Positions 45,591 through 56,771 of a stretch of DNA of 64,000 nucleotides are shown here, piece after piece. The position numbers and the translations under genes are program-made. The notes beneath the pieces were generated by a model, which worked only from the letters and a program-made list of their open reading frames with translations, was not told the DNA's origin and made no database searches. Within the stretch, counting starts at the first letter, position 1; every line of letters begins with the position of its first letter. Origin of the DNA: Mastigias papua (taxonomy: Eukaryota > Cnidaria > Scyphozoa > Rhizostomeae > Mastigiidae); NCBI GenBank assembly GCA_964019165.1, contig OZ025272.1, positions 17,558,093 through 17,622,092 on the forward strand. Direction: 5' to 3'.

Positions 45591-46771
45591 AATCCTAAAT
45601 GCCCCACAAGATGTGTTGAGAAGGCAAAGTTTTTGCATTATTTGATTTAAAAAGTGATTGAATGACTGAATAACCCAGTTAACAGGTTACAGAGTGGTTC
45701 TTGTCCCTTTGTCCCCTTGCTAATGAAAAGGATAGCTGTATCGGGCTGTCTTCATGTTTCCTTTTGATGGAGTGAAACTTCTCTTTGGATGATCATGGAG
45801 CTCTTAAAGAACAGGCTTATTGAAATTTACTGCTTGAGATCTAATAGTGTACGGTGTTTTTGTCAAGCCTTGCAATCTTCTTTACTTGATTTGACTAACA
45901 TTTCTTCAAAATGAAAATTTACATTTGGCACTTGAACAAGAAGTGAAAAGAGGCTTGTACTTTGATGGAGCTCAGTCAATACTAGGGATATTTGGATTTA
46001 AAAGCATCTCTTTTATTCAACAGCTCCTGAAGAATGTAGGGAGGAGATCTCCAATCCACTTTAAACAGTGTTAAATTCTGATTGGGTATAGAAGAGAAGA
46101 TTACTTCAATATTTAGCGTCAATTTCCATACCGCCTAGCAAGAGCAACCAACCAGGAAGTCTCCAAATTACCAGACAGCTTGTTGAACATGTATTCCAAA
46201 GATTGTACAAAAGAATTTGACTGGAAGTTACTAGCAAATGGTAATAAAGTTTGCAAGGAAGTAAAAGAGAAAATTGCAACTGTAGGCTTGATTGATTCCT
46301 AGATCCACTTTAGCAAATCACTTGAGTCGCGTGTTTCTTCTATTGATTTAATTTTTGCCTAGATTTGGGAAATAATTAAATGTGAAAGGGCCCAGCAGCA
46401 CCTTATTGCTAAGGGCCCTGAACCGTTTGGTCCGCCAGTGACTGGAAATATAGTATAAGTGTAGAATGATTAAGAGCAAGGATACTTGACTCAATAGAAA
46501 ATAAGGATACTTGAAAATGATTCAACTCCTCCTCTAGCTCATACAATACTATGCATAGATAATGTAAAGCGAGAGTTTTAGAGCCAATGCTATTGTTTCT
46601 ATGACCTGTAAGATTATGTAAAGGATTTGCTTGGAGAACCGTTGGGGATGAATTCTCCAAGGTGTGTTTACGTAAGAAGCATTTTACGAGAAACTGAAAA
46701 CACATATAAATTCATAGACTGCATGGCTGCATATTTTATCTACGTGAAAAGTCTGTTGGTACTACAGAACT
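45591..46771. other. Unrecognised stretch
   Basis: No supported gene. A CCGCCAGTGACTG word at 46,430-46,442 resembles a hAT-type end and recurs near 54,997, but no full element could be defined. Confidence 0.3.
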
Positions 46772-46820
46772 TCACTATAGCATGAAAAAGCAATGTTCCC
46801 GCTTTTTCGTGCTATAGTGA
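46772..46820. repeat. Strong hairpin, 20-bp arms
   Basis: TCACTATAGCATGAAAAAGC (46,772-46,791) pairs with 46,801-46,820 with one mismatch around a 9-base loop. The arms look like the inverted ends of a mariner-type element collapsed together. A small-RNA precursor is less likely because the arms are short. Confidence 0.8.
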
Positions 46821-46871
46821 TATTTTATCTGCTACGAAATACATATGGAGTCCCGAATACACGAGTGTAGG

Positions 46872-47122
46872 CAGACCGGGGCATTGAATGGCCCGCGGGC
46901 CACATATGGCCCTTTGATAGACTCTTGACTGGCCAGTGAAATGCTGTATATAAAGTAAAAAGTGAAGCTGCATTGTCTATTTTAGACTTTGGCGTTTTGT
47001 CAAACTTCTTTACAAAATACAGACAATATTATTTAGAAATTTTATCAGTCCATTTGGTCAAGCTCTCCTCAATATTTTTGCTTCTAATGTGGCCCTTTGT
47101 GTAGAATAATGTCCTACCCCTG
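46872..47122. mobile_element. hAT-like MITE candidate
   Basis: Starts CAGACCGGGGCATTGAATGG with a GGCCCGCGGGCCACAT word and ends GTGGCCCTTTGTG through TCCTACCCCTG. CAG/CTG termini and the GGCCCGCGGGCC type of interior are common in Charlie-like hAT MITEs. The flanking 8 bp agree only partly, so the target duplication is unclear. Confidence 0.5.
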
Positions 47123-47799
47123 GTTAAAGGCCTGTTTCTAATTTCGAACTTCTCATGAGTCGAACTCAATTCAATTTGGTACAGCAACTGAGAGTGCTTA
47201 GTGCGACTCCCGTTTAAATGTCGATGTTAATTGTGCTGCTCCTATGTCAAACTAAAATTCTTCCGTCAAGCATTTCAAGTTTGTTGATAAAGATTGCTCC
47301 TTCATACATGAATTATATACAATATGAAAGTACCTGTCACGTACGTCACGAATATGCAACAATATTTGTTGCATTCCGCATTGAAGGAAAATTATAACGA
47401 AAAAACACTCATGCAAGTTCAAAGCATTAAGCTTGGCACATGAAATGTTCGACGTTTGAAACAAAGCCTAGCCTTAGCTTAGTGCAGCTCGGAAGAGAAT
47501 TCCGGACTTAACTACATCTGCCGTGCCTAATTGATTCAAACGTCGCCCTTCTCATGCATTAATTCTCGAGTTAAGTTTTGGACATGAGAAGTGCGACTTT
47601 TAAAACGGGCCTTACTTTGCAGCATATTGGTTCATAGAAATACAACTCCCACTGGGCTCCCAGAGAGCTATTGCACTCGGCGACTTTCAAGATCATGACA
47701 ATGAGACTTGACCCCGCCTCGCGCTTTCCTCAACCAATCATTGTTTTCCATTGACTCTACCTCATGCTTTTCTCAGCCAATCATATTTGAGTACAGGCA

Positions 47800-48820
47800 A
47801 TTGAAATGAATTGCTTGACTAAACAATAGCATGATTTCGCAAACCTGACATTCACTTGGAAGTGCAATGCAATCGTGTCGCCACCAGAGTGGAAGATTTT
47901 GAGTGCATCTTGCAAAATCGATGCTTCGATCTGTAAGTTCGCTTTTATACTTTACCCATGTTCTTCATTAGCTATTGGAAACCTTCAAAAGGGTGTAGAA
48001 TAGTGAGCAGTTTAAAAATGTCCTCAACATGATCAAGGTCTGATATATGATTTGCCTAATCTTTGTTCAGTAGATTTCTCATTCACGGACGTATACCGTT
48101 TAGTATGTAGTCCACAATCGAGCATCAGATATGTAGAAACGGCAAGTGATCCTCTTTTGCCTTGAATACCTGCATGAGCCGTATTGACGTCTTATATAGC
48201 GATTTTATGTTTAGTTGCATGTAAATTAAAGGATATACTTGGCGCCAAAACCTTATGCTACTCAAAAAGAGATTTAAACCTTAATTTGTGCAAACGATTC
48301 TATAGCAACCAAGTAATATATTAGTAATATATAACTGTCACAGTTTGCTGGCATTTTGTTATGGCCTTTTGGCTTTTGCGGCACTTAGCAACTTACTACC
48401 ATTTCTTTGAGGTTCCAGTTTTTTATTTTATATGAGGCAGAAGCAAAGATAGAAATAACAAAGGGAGTGAAATTGAACTTAGTTGTTCTATTCTATTGCA
48501 TTTTGTCTTGTCCTGTAATTGCTAGTGATGTGGTTTCATTTCATTTGATTTCATATAATATCATATGCTTTCATGTGCTGTTTGACAGTTAAGGAGGGAT
48601 ACCTTTCAAAGGGGTGATCATTAATTAAATTGAATTTGGGTAGTTATAGGGACATATATTCTTCTCTACTTAAAAGGCAGTTCTGTAGATATATGCTAGT
48701 ATGAAAACGGCATGATAGAAAGGCTATGTTGAACAGATAGTTAGTCCTCAAAAAGCATAAAATATATCAAGTAGAAGTTCTATTGGAAATTAGACGTGCA
48801 GGAATATGGTGCAAACTAGA
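47800..48820. repeat. Diverged duplication, copy 2 (uninterrupted)
   Basis: Contains in one run the sequences that are split at 40,857-41,080 and 44,940-45,590. Two CCAATCA boxes (about 47,735 and 47,775) lie upstream of the shared block, and ATCTGTAAGTTCGC gives the donor-like site. A promoter with first exon is possible; a repeat is equally so. Confidence 0.5.
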
Positions 48821-51800
48821 ATGGCTCGAATTATTGTGCATCATGGAAAATATCGTGCTGGAATTGATGCAGGACTTATGTAAAATAGAGAAAACGAAAA
48901 CTATACAGTAATTCATGGGCAGCGGAGCCAGGAGGGCTGAGGATCTGTTGCCCCTTCACTTTTCCTATGAGATGTACATTAGTTTAACGTTTTGAAAGTC
49001 GTAAAGTCAAAACTTTTAAAGCATAATTTAATCCTGTTAGCCCGTTGGAAGTCTGGAATGAAATCAATCAACTAAATCGTTCAAAGAAGACCAATGGAGA
49101 GCTATCAACAGATATAATTAAATCTCTTGCTAATAATTGCGTCGAGTATTTTACATTTTTTGTAAACCAGATGTTCGCAAACAGCACCTTCCCCAATAAA
49201 TTGAAACTCGCTGACGTGACACCAATTTTTAAGTTGGGCGATTCTTCCCTTAAAAAGAATTTTAGGCCCATAAGTGTACTATCAGCGATGTCTAAGATTT
49301 TTGGACGCTTGATGTCCAAACAAATCAGCCCGTTTGCGTACAGACTACTTTCTAATTTACTGTGCGCCTTTCGAAATGGGCATAGTGCAGAACACGCCCT
49401 ACTCAGGCTCACAGAAATGTGTCGCAAGGCCCTGGCAGATGGGGGGGGTGTTGTGGGGATGGCACTTATGGACCTTTCACATGCATATGACTGCCTACCT
49501 CACGACCTCTTGATAGCTAAACTTGCAGCTTATGGATTTGATCATCATAGCCTATCATTAATTCACAGCTACGTTTCCAATAGAAAACAGCGCGTTAACG
49601 TTGGATCCAAATTCAGTGAATGGCTGGAGATAAAATCAGGTGTCCCACAAGGGTCAGTTCTAGGACCACTTTTCTTCAAGATCTTCATTAATGATCTGCT
49701 TCTAGCAGTTAACGAGTCGGAAGTTTGTAATTTTGCAGATGACACTACAATATATACATCTGGGAAAGATATTGACAGTGTGACATCAGACCTTGAGGAA
49801 GACCTGTCCAACACCCTCAGCTGGTTCAGAGATAATCATATGGCAGCCAACCCTGGTAAATTTCAGATTACGTTTTTAGGGACGAGTGAGCAACCAAAAC
49901 TTATCCTTTAAATTAATGATAAAGTAATCCCTCTCACAAACAAAGTTAAGTTGCTAGGAGTCATAATTGACTCTCAACTGAAGTTTGATGAACACATAAA
50001 AGCCCTCTGTCAGAAAGCGAACAGGAAAGTAAGTGCTTTTTCACGTGTGGCTCCTTATCTAAACCACGAGAAGGGTAAGATCTTTTATAATACATTTATA
50101 ATGTCAAATTTCAATTTTTGTCCCCTGATCTGGATGTACCATGGGAAGACTTCAAACAATCGGGTAGATCGTGTCCAAAGCAGAGCATTGAGAATCCTAC
50201 ATAACGACTTCAACATACCATATGAAGCACTACTTGAAAGGACAAATGACCGAAAAGTCCATTTTCATTTCATTTATTTCATTTCATTTTAAAATTCTTT
50301 AATCATGGTGGCCCCATCAACCAAGATTGGCTGCTTTTCAGGGGCCGTGGAAAAAAACCTAATTACAATGATACTAAAATAAAAAGAGAAAATTTACAAT
50401 GTCAACTTAGAATAAATGAAAAATTAAAGGCTATTTGCATTTCAATTTACAGTTAAAAGTAGACAGAGAGGAGGCTAGCTTGACCTCGTGTCCTAATTTA
50501 TTTCGAACCTTTGGTCCACGGAACGAAAATGTTTTTTGTCCATTACTTGTTTTCATTCGTGGAGCAAGTAAGTCAGTCTCATAATTTCTCAAATTTACCA
50601 TGTTCCGTGTCGAGTTTCTCGTGAATAGAGTAGAGAGGTAAGTGGGTGCGAGGCCATTTATTGATTTGAAAACAATGGTGGCCGTCTCTTGTTTGATCAT
50701 ATCGTGGACTGTCGGCCATTTGAGCTCTTTTATCAAGTGAGCTGCTGTTACATCATAGCTACTGTTGGTAACTATTCTCGCAGCACGATTTTGCAACTTT
50801 TGAAGCATGTCTCCACAGCTACCCCACACAGATCAACAGTAGCGAAAATGTGGCTCAACGATACCTCTATACAACTGACTCAAGGTATGCTTTGGAAGCA
50901 ATTTCGTTGCATATTTTAGGAACCCCAAAGAGCGAGAAATCCTTGAACGTAAAGCCTTAGTATGCTCATCCCACATAAGATGTTTATCTAGTTGTACTCC
51001 CAAGTATTTCACATTATCTACAACATCAATATGCGAGTTGCCAATGGTGAAAGTCGGGGTTGGTACTGATTTGTCTGATATCTTCTTGATATTAGGTCTA
51101 GAGCCTATAACCATTGCTTGTGTTTTGATTACATTCAGAGATTGCTTATTACCTTCAAGCCACTGTTTCAAGGAGTCTAAATTGCTGTTAAGGTTATCAT
51201 TAAGCTCGTCGATATTCTTAGAAGAATATATGCTATACAGGTATCATCGGCATACATTGCTACTTCACTGCTTTTAAGAGAAAACGGCAGATCATTTATG
51301 TATATGAGGAATAAAAGGGGCCCAAGGCAAGAGCCCTGTGGAACTCCACATTTAATTTCTTCCATATTTGAGGCTACCACATTCACTCTACAAAGCTGCC
51401 GCCTGTTTTTCAGGTAGGAGGAAAACCAGGTATTTTCAAGGCCAATCACTCCATACTTTTCTAACTTTTGGAGTAGAATATCGTGATCTACAGCATTGAA
51501 AGCCTTTTTCAAGTCAATAGATACTGTAGCAGTGAATCTACCTTTGTCCATATTAACATACCAGTCATTTGTAGACTTCAGCAGACAAGTGAAAGTGGAG
51601 TGCAAGGACCTAAACCCAGACTGTTTATAGTAAATGAGCTTGTTTTTGTCTAGATATTCATAAAGCTGGTTAAAAACCAATTTTTCAAATACCCTCGACA
51701 AGAAAGGTAGTACTGAAATCGGCCTATAATTTGATCGAACATCAGATTGACCACTTTTAAAATGGGGGCAACTCTAGCAATTTTCCAAGAATCTGGGAAT

Positions 51801-52036
51801 ACACCAGTTGCTATAGAAAGATTGAAAATGCTGCAAAGGGATTCACTGATGACAGGTAGCGCAATTTTCAAGAAATGATTGGCAATACCATCAGTGCCAA
51901 ATCCCATGGACTTTTTGAATTTTCCAAAGGCCTTCTCCACCTGAGTAATATTTACAGCTTGAAATTCAAACCGCAAATTATGCTCGTTAACAAATAACCT
52001 ACTTTCAAGAAGGGGGTTTTCTGTCTGGGTAGTTTG

Positions 52037-53698
52037 TCACTTCTTGAAGATAGCTTTGCCCTTTATTATAGGATCTTTGTGTGATTTGTTCAATTCATCG
52101 CTATTTTCTGGGAAGTTCCCAGATTGCTGGAAGTTAGCTCGTGTTGCCCCTATCTTTAAGAGTGGTGAAAGGGATGACAGATCTAACTATAGGCCTATCT
52201 CCGTCTTACCATTTATCTCGCGTCTTTTTGAGAAACTTTTGTACGATCAGTTTTATGATTACTTGAACACCAATAACCTTATATACCGGCATCAGTCTGG
52301 CTTTAGACCCTTACACTCCGTTGTTACCTGCCTTATGAAAAACGCTAACGACTGGTACCTTAACATCGACAAAGGAGAATATACTGGTTTGATTTTTATT
52401 GACCTAAAGAAAGCATTTGATACGGTTGACCACAATATTCTTTTGCAAAAACTTGCAAAGTATGGTGTAAATGGTCTTGAACACGATTGGTTCGCCTCTT
52501 ATCTTAACAACCGTAAGCAACTTTGCAAGGTCAATGGTGTTTCATCTAATGTAAGTGATATAAATTGTGGTGTCCCACAAGGCTCTTGTCTTGGTCCACT
52601 TTTGTTCCTGACCTACATAAATGACTTACCTTTTTCGCTTGAAAAAGCGCATGTCAGTATGTACGCAGATGACACTACAATATCGCACTCCTCTATGAGT
52701 CTCGAAGATCTTCAACATGACTTAAACTGTGATCTTTCGAACTTGCAGTACTGGTTGCATGGAAACAAGCTCTCATTAAATGTCGTTAAAACCCAATCTC
52801 TGATTGTTGGTTCAGGCCCAAATATCCGTAAGATCCAAAGCCAGCCTGATGCTCAACCATCGTTTGAAATAGATAATGATAATATTGAGATCGTCAGTAG
52901 CTTTAAGTACCTTGGTGTTCAAGTTGACAATCAACTGAAATGGGATGACCATATTGATAAGGCAAAGAAAAAGGCACTCCGAGCCCTTGGACTGATCAAA
53001 TATTCGAAGAAATATCTTTCTTCAGAAATCCTTGCAAAAATGTACCGAGGCTTGGTTGAGCCCCATTTTAGTTACTGTTGCTCCGTATGGGGTAACTGCA
53101 GTAAGCGTAAAATTGACAGCTTGCTAAAGGTACAAAATCGGGCAGCGAGAATAGTTATGAATAGTGGACATGATGCATCAGCGGCCCCACTTATCCAGAG
53201 TCTAGGGTGGCCAACGATTTCTAATCTTATTCACAAAGAAACAGCAACATTGATTTATAAGTCTCTGAATGACCTTGCTCCCGGATACATGCGAAATCTG
53301 TTCGCAAGATGTTCAGAAAGCAACGGTCGTGTACTACGCCCAACAGATACTGATCTAAAATTGCCTCTTTTAAAAACTAGTGCTGGTCAAAAGTCGTTCT
53401 CGTATCGAGGGGCCAGACTTTGGAACAGCTTGAGTAGGGCTGCTAAAGTGGCAACCTCCCTCAGTGCCTTCAATCGGCGATCAAAAAACGATGTCGATAC
53501 ACTGAACCAGAGCTAATGTTTTCCTTTGTCTCATTTTCTTTTCTTTTTTATTAAACGATTGTATTAGGGTTTCTTTGTTTGTAACATTATATCTATTAAT
53601 TTGCTTTTAACACGTCAGTTTGGAAAACAGTATTTATATTATATTGAAACTTTTTACGTGTTTAAATATTATAAAATGAAAAAATGAAATGAAAACAC
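52037..53698 (+). mobile_element. CR1-like LINE C, 5'-truncated, nested in B
   Basis: A 1.66-kb copy with an almost intact C-terminal two-thirds of ORF2 and an A-rich tail with ATGAA units (53,677-53,697). It is the youngest-looking LINE in the window because its frame has no stop or shift. The 5' truncation falls at the FLKIALP block. Confidence 0.9.
52044..53516 (+). CDS. LINE ORF2 C-terminal part: reverse transcriptase, open over 490 residues
   Basis: Read from the first Met; the true protein start is lost. RT blocks in order: FKSGERDDRSNYRPISVLP (about residues 32-50), FRPLHSVVTCLMKNANDWY, FIDLKKAFDTVDHN, CGVPQGSCLGPLLF, MYADDTTISHS with the catalytic aspartates (about residues 210-220), GNKLSLNVVKTQ, FKYLGVQVDNQLKWDDHI. 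The C-terminal region has YCCSVWGNCSKRKID and RGARLWNSLSR. The enzyme would copy LINE RNA at a nicked target. Lacking the endonuclease it cannot move alone. Confidence 0.9.
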   Translation: MKIALPFIIGSLCDLFNSSLFSGKFPDCWKLARVAPIFKSGERDDRSNYRPISVLPFISRLFEKLLYDQFYDYLNTNNLIYRHQSGFRPLHSVVTCLMKNANDWYLNIDKGEYTGLIFIDLKKAFDTVDHNILLQKLAKYGVNGLEHDWFASYLNNRKQLCKVNGVSSNVSDINCGVPQGSCLGPLLFLTYINDLPFSLEKAHVSMYADDTTISHSSMSLEDLQHDLNCDLSNLQYWLHGNKLSLNVVKTQSLIVGSGPNIRKIQSQPDAQPSFEIDNDNIEIVSSFKYLGVQVDNQLKWDDHIDKAKKKALRALGLIKYSKKYLSSEILAKMYRGLVEPHFSYCCSVWGNCSKRKIDSLLKVQNRAARIVMNSGHDASAAPLIQSLGWPTISNLIHKETATLIYKSLNDLAPGYMRNLFARCSESNGRVLRPTDTDLKLPLLKTSAGQKSFSYRGARLWNSLSRAAKVATSLSAFNRRSKNDVDTLNQS

Positions 53699-54810
53699 TG
53701 AGGTTTTTGCCACTATTACAGAAAAAATCATTTATGCTATTTACGTGGTTTTTGATTTTTTGTTTAAAACAAGATTAATGGTCTTTCATGAGTTTTTAAG
53801 GTCTCCATTACGCGAAGCAATCTTATTAGAAAAATACTCACGCTTAGACTCTGTGTTAAGTATGTTAACTTTGTTGCGCATTTGCCGATGGGCTTGCATT
53901 AATATTTCAGAGTTTGAGCGAACCGCCTGTTTCTTCAACTTATCTCTAGCAGCAGACATAAGCTTAAGATCCTTCGTGAGCCAAGGATAGAACTTTTCTG
54001 ACACACGTCTTTCGCGAAGTGGCGCATGTTTATCAAGAATCGGTGAGAACGAAGAGGTCCACTGTTCAACGATAAGGTCAACATCATCGTTATTATTGAC
54101 AATGCCATTCCAGTCAATTGAAAGCAGATCGTTTACAAAGACATCAGAGTTGAAATTTTTGAGTTGTCTTGTTGAAATGTTTTTATGCTGTCTTCTAGAA
54201 GCACCACGAAATTTTCTAACACAGTACACCATATAGTGATCACTGATGCTTGTTTCATGCACCCCAGGCGTGACTATATTTAATCTATTTGCTGTTGCAA
54301 TATGGTCTACATAAAGAACTTGCAAAAACTGATGCTCCAAATCTTTAAGTGCCTTTCAAAAGAAGGTCCATCATTCATGTGGACACTCTTTGAAAGAAAG
54401 CACATAAAATATGAATTGAGAACAACCAACTTATTACAAATACCAAAACGAAAAACAAACACATATGAAGTTAACTCATTAGTATTTAAAGGCGCTCTCC
54501 TTTGGAACACGCTACCCGATGCCATAAAAATGCAAACTCGACAGCAATATTCAAAAGAGAGATCAAAAAATGGAATGGAGTTACATGCAATTGCAAGATC
54601 TGTAATTAAACAAAAAATAGGGATAGCGATTACCCAAAAAATTAAAAAGATCGAATAACACTATTACAAATACTTTTTCTTTTTCTTTAATATTTGATAT
54701 TTCTTAGATTTTAAGTATTGTAAATAGTTGGTTTGAATTAGTTTTCTTATAACTATGTATTATACCAACTATAAAGAATTTTATAATAATAAAATAATAA
54801 TAATAATCAG

Positions 54811-55309
54811 GTAACAAGAATGAATTATAAAATTTCCTATCACACAATTTCAAAATAGGGACTTAGTACCTATATTTCATTATTGTATATTACTTCTAAA
54901 TGCTTGGATATTTGTGCTTATTTGATTATTCTACTTCCGCACATGCATCTCATTTTATAGTCAAACCCGGTCTGTCCCCCAGTCACTCCGTGGCGCCGCC
55001 AGTGACTGAATGAATGGAGCTAAGGAAAATCGAACTGCATAAGATTGCTGCTAGTATTGATCGGTAAGCGAGAATGGTTACAAAAATATCGAAAATTCTC
55101 CTGTAAGAGATTTTGAAAATTAAGTTAGTTGAAATTTAATTCCACTTCAAATGAGCTTAACTCACCGAAGTGCGATGCCAGTCATGCAATACTGAACATT
55201 CTTTCCATAGACTATTACCTAAACGGACACATTTGTACGTAACATAGTACAAAAGCGAGGCTTTTAACACCCTTATCTCAGTATTAGCACCTTCTATGTC
55301 CCTGGATTG
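54811..55309. other. Unrecognised stretch
   Basis: No gene. A short inverted word pair CAGTCACT / AGTGACTG lies at about 54,980-55,008. Confidence 0.3.
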
Positions 55310-55770
55310 TTATCCTTTGATTTAGAGCTTGCTCTAGAGTACTTAAATAGCATGTTCATCAAAAATTCACATTGCTACTTTAGGAGCTTCTGCAATACAG
55401 AGACAGGCTTGCGGCTTCCCATATATAAGTTAGTAAAGGACCAAAGTGCTATTTTTTTTAGAGTCGCAGAACTTTGGAGTCACCTCTCAGTTAGGTCAAA
55501 GAATGCAGCCGCTTTATGCACCTTCAAAGCATCTGCTAAAAGAGCTTCCCAATCTTTTTTTGTCTTGTTCAATAATCCTTAACTTTTTGTTTTGTGAACT
55601 TCAGATTTCGATTGTAGTTAGGTTTTAAGTCTGATTTTCTAGTGATGTGTGTCCTCAATTGTAATAAATTTAGTAAGGTAATTTTTCATTTACAGTGTAC
55701 AACTCTTAACGAAGGGCACCTTGAAGACGACTTGTGAAAACTAGAGCCTATGCAATAAATATATTGCTCT
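55310..55770 (+). mobile_element. LINE K, 3' fragment
   Basis: The 91-residue frame (55,307-55,582) ends with FFRVAELWSHLS and CTFKASAKR, matching the conserved FRgaxLWNSLP end of LINE polyproteins. The untranslated end reads GGGCACCTTGAAGACGAC and then AATAAATATATT. The RT is absent. Confidence 0.6.
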
Positions 55771-56315
55771 GCCATCCCTGTACTGTGCAAGTTAATGTAA
55801 GCACACAGTTATATAACAAGAACTAGGTTTCAACCATGCAGTTGAAAGGCATAACCTGCGCTCACCTGTTCTGATCTTCGTGACATTAGCACCGTTGATT
55901 AATGATAATAGAGCTGTGGCAAATGCAAAAATTTCAGTGTCAGAGCCTTACTCCTTCCAACGTTGTATCTTAAAATGAAATGTGATTCATAAAATGAAAT
56001 GTCATAGGGTAAGACCTCATTGAAAATCCAGAAGGCGCCAAAATGTATACATTTGATAATTTTCGGTTTAGTAGGCAAGTAGGATCGTCCTTTCATTTGA
56101 ATGTCCTGGAATATGTTTACATAGAGACTCAGAACCTGATCATGTGTAAAATGAGTTTATTTTATCCCTTGGACTCTTCACCTAAGCAATGGTGAATAAG
56201 TGCCCATTGGACCACCATATGACCAATTAGACACAGCATTCATCATATCACGTAGATGTATCCATATCTAGTTGAATATTAGAAGCAATGCACCTAATCA
56301 GTGTTATATTATAGG
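55771..56315. other. Unrecognised stretch
   Basis: No supported gene or repeat. Confidence 0.3.
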
Positions 56316-56625
56316 GATGCAATTGTGGACAGTGACTTAAATTTGAAGGAACATAGTGACTAAAAGATTGCCAAAGGAATGCAAATGCTAGGCGTTATAC
56401 AAAGGACCTTCCAGTTCTTAGATGATAGACTGTTTAAGCTACTTTTCAAGGCCATAGTACAGGCTCACGTAGAATATCAGGCATTAGTTTCGACCCCTTG
56501 AAACCAATGTAGCATTGTAAATATTGAGAGGCTACAAAGGCATGGTGCAAAAGCATTTCCAGGAATGAACGACTTAACGTGTGAACAAAGATTGAGATCC
56601 CAAAATCTGTTTTCTCTAAGATTTA
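56316..56625 (+). mobile_element. LINE L, short RT C-terminal fragment
   Basis: Plus-strand frame with VDSDLNLKEHSD, GVIQRTFQFLD, LFKAIVQAHVEYQ and NIERLQRHGAKAFPGMNDLT, the thumb and following region of a LINE RT, with an in-frame stop in the first part and another after the VEYQ segment. It ends at the AT microsatellite. Confidence 0.7.
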
Positions 56626-56627
56626 TA

Positions 56628-56632
56628 TATAA

Positions 56633-56708
<76 letters not shown>

Positions 56709-56710
56709 AT
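56628..56710. repeat. (AT)n microsatellite
   Basis: About 80 bp of TA repeats with a few TTTA or AAAT interruptions, between LINE L and the satellite array. Confidence 0.95.
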
Positions 56711-56771
56711 GAGTACTGACGACAATTTTAATCGAAACGTCTACTGACAGACATTTTAATTTTCCTAAAAC

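Larger units (their letters stand above)
50263..54303 (-). mobile_element. CR1-like LINE B, nested in A and interrupted by C
   Basis: On the minus strand the 5' part (54,340-53,786) has the end of the endonuclease domain (VDHIATANRLN, ISDHYMVYC) and the linker to RT (FYPWLTKDLKLMSAARDKLK). After LINE C the RT follows at 51,976-51,177 (FKKSMGFGTDGIANHFLKIA, SGFRSLHSTFTCLLKS, SIDLKKAFNAVDHD, CGVPQGSCLGPLLF, MYADDTCIAYI) and the C-terminal part at 51,171-50,431. The 3' end has repeats of ATGAA (50,262-50,291). Confidence 0.9.
49015..54810 (+). mobile_element. CR1-like LINE A, interrupted by LINE B
   Basis: Piece one (49,015-50,262) and piece two (about 54,303-54,810) are collinear. The first frame (49,045-49,911) has a FRPISVLSAMSKIF block, [30 protein letters not shown] and CNFADDTTIYT. 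After one TAA at 49,909 it continues in frame with LLGVIIDSQLKFDEHI, FCPLIWMYHGKTSNN and ALRILHNDF. The frame resumes at 54,306 with IKNLQKLMLQIFKCL. The 3' end has a TAA-rich tail (54,781-54,807). The endonuclease is missing. Confidence 0.9.

Noticed and set aside
48911..48960. CAGCGGAGCCAGGAGGG word resembling a hAT end
   Set aside because: No matching partner end or 8-bp duplication could be found; kept only as a note.
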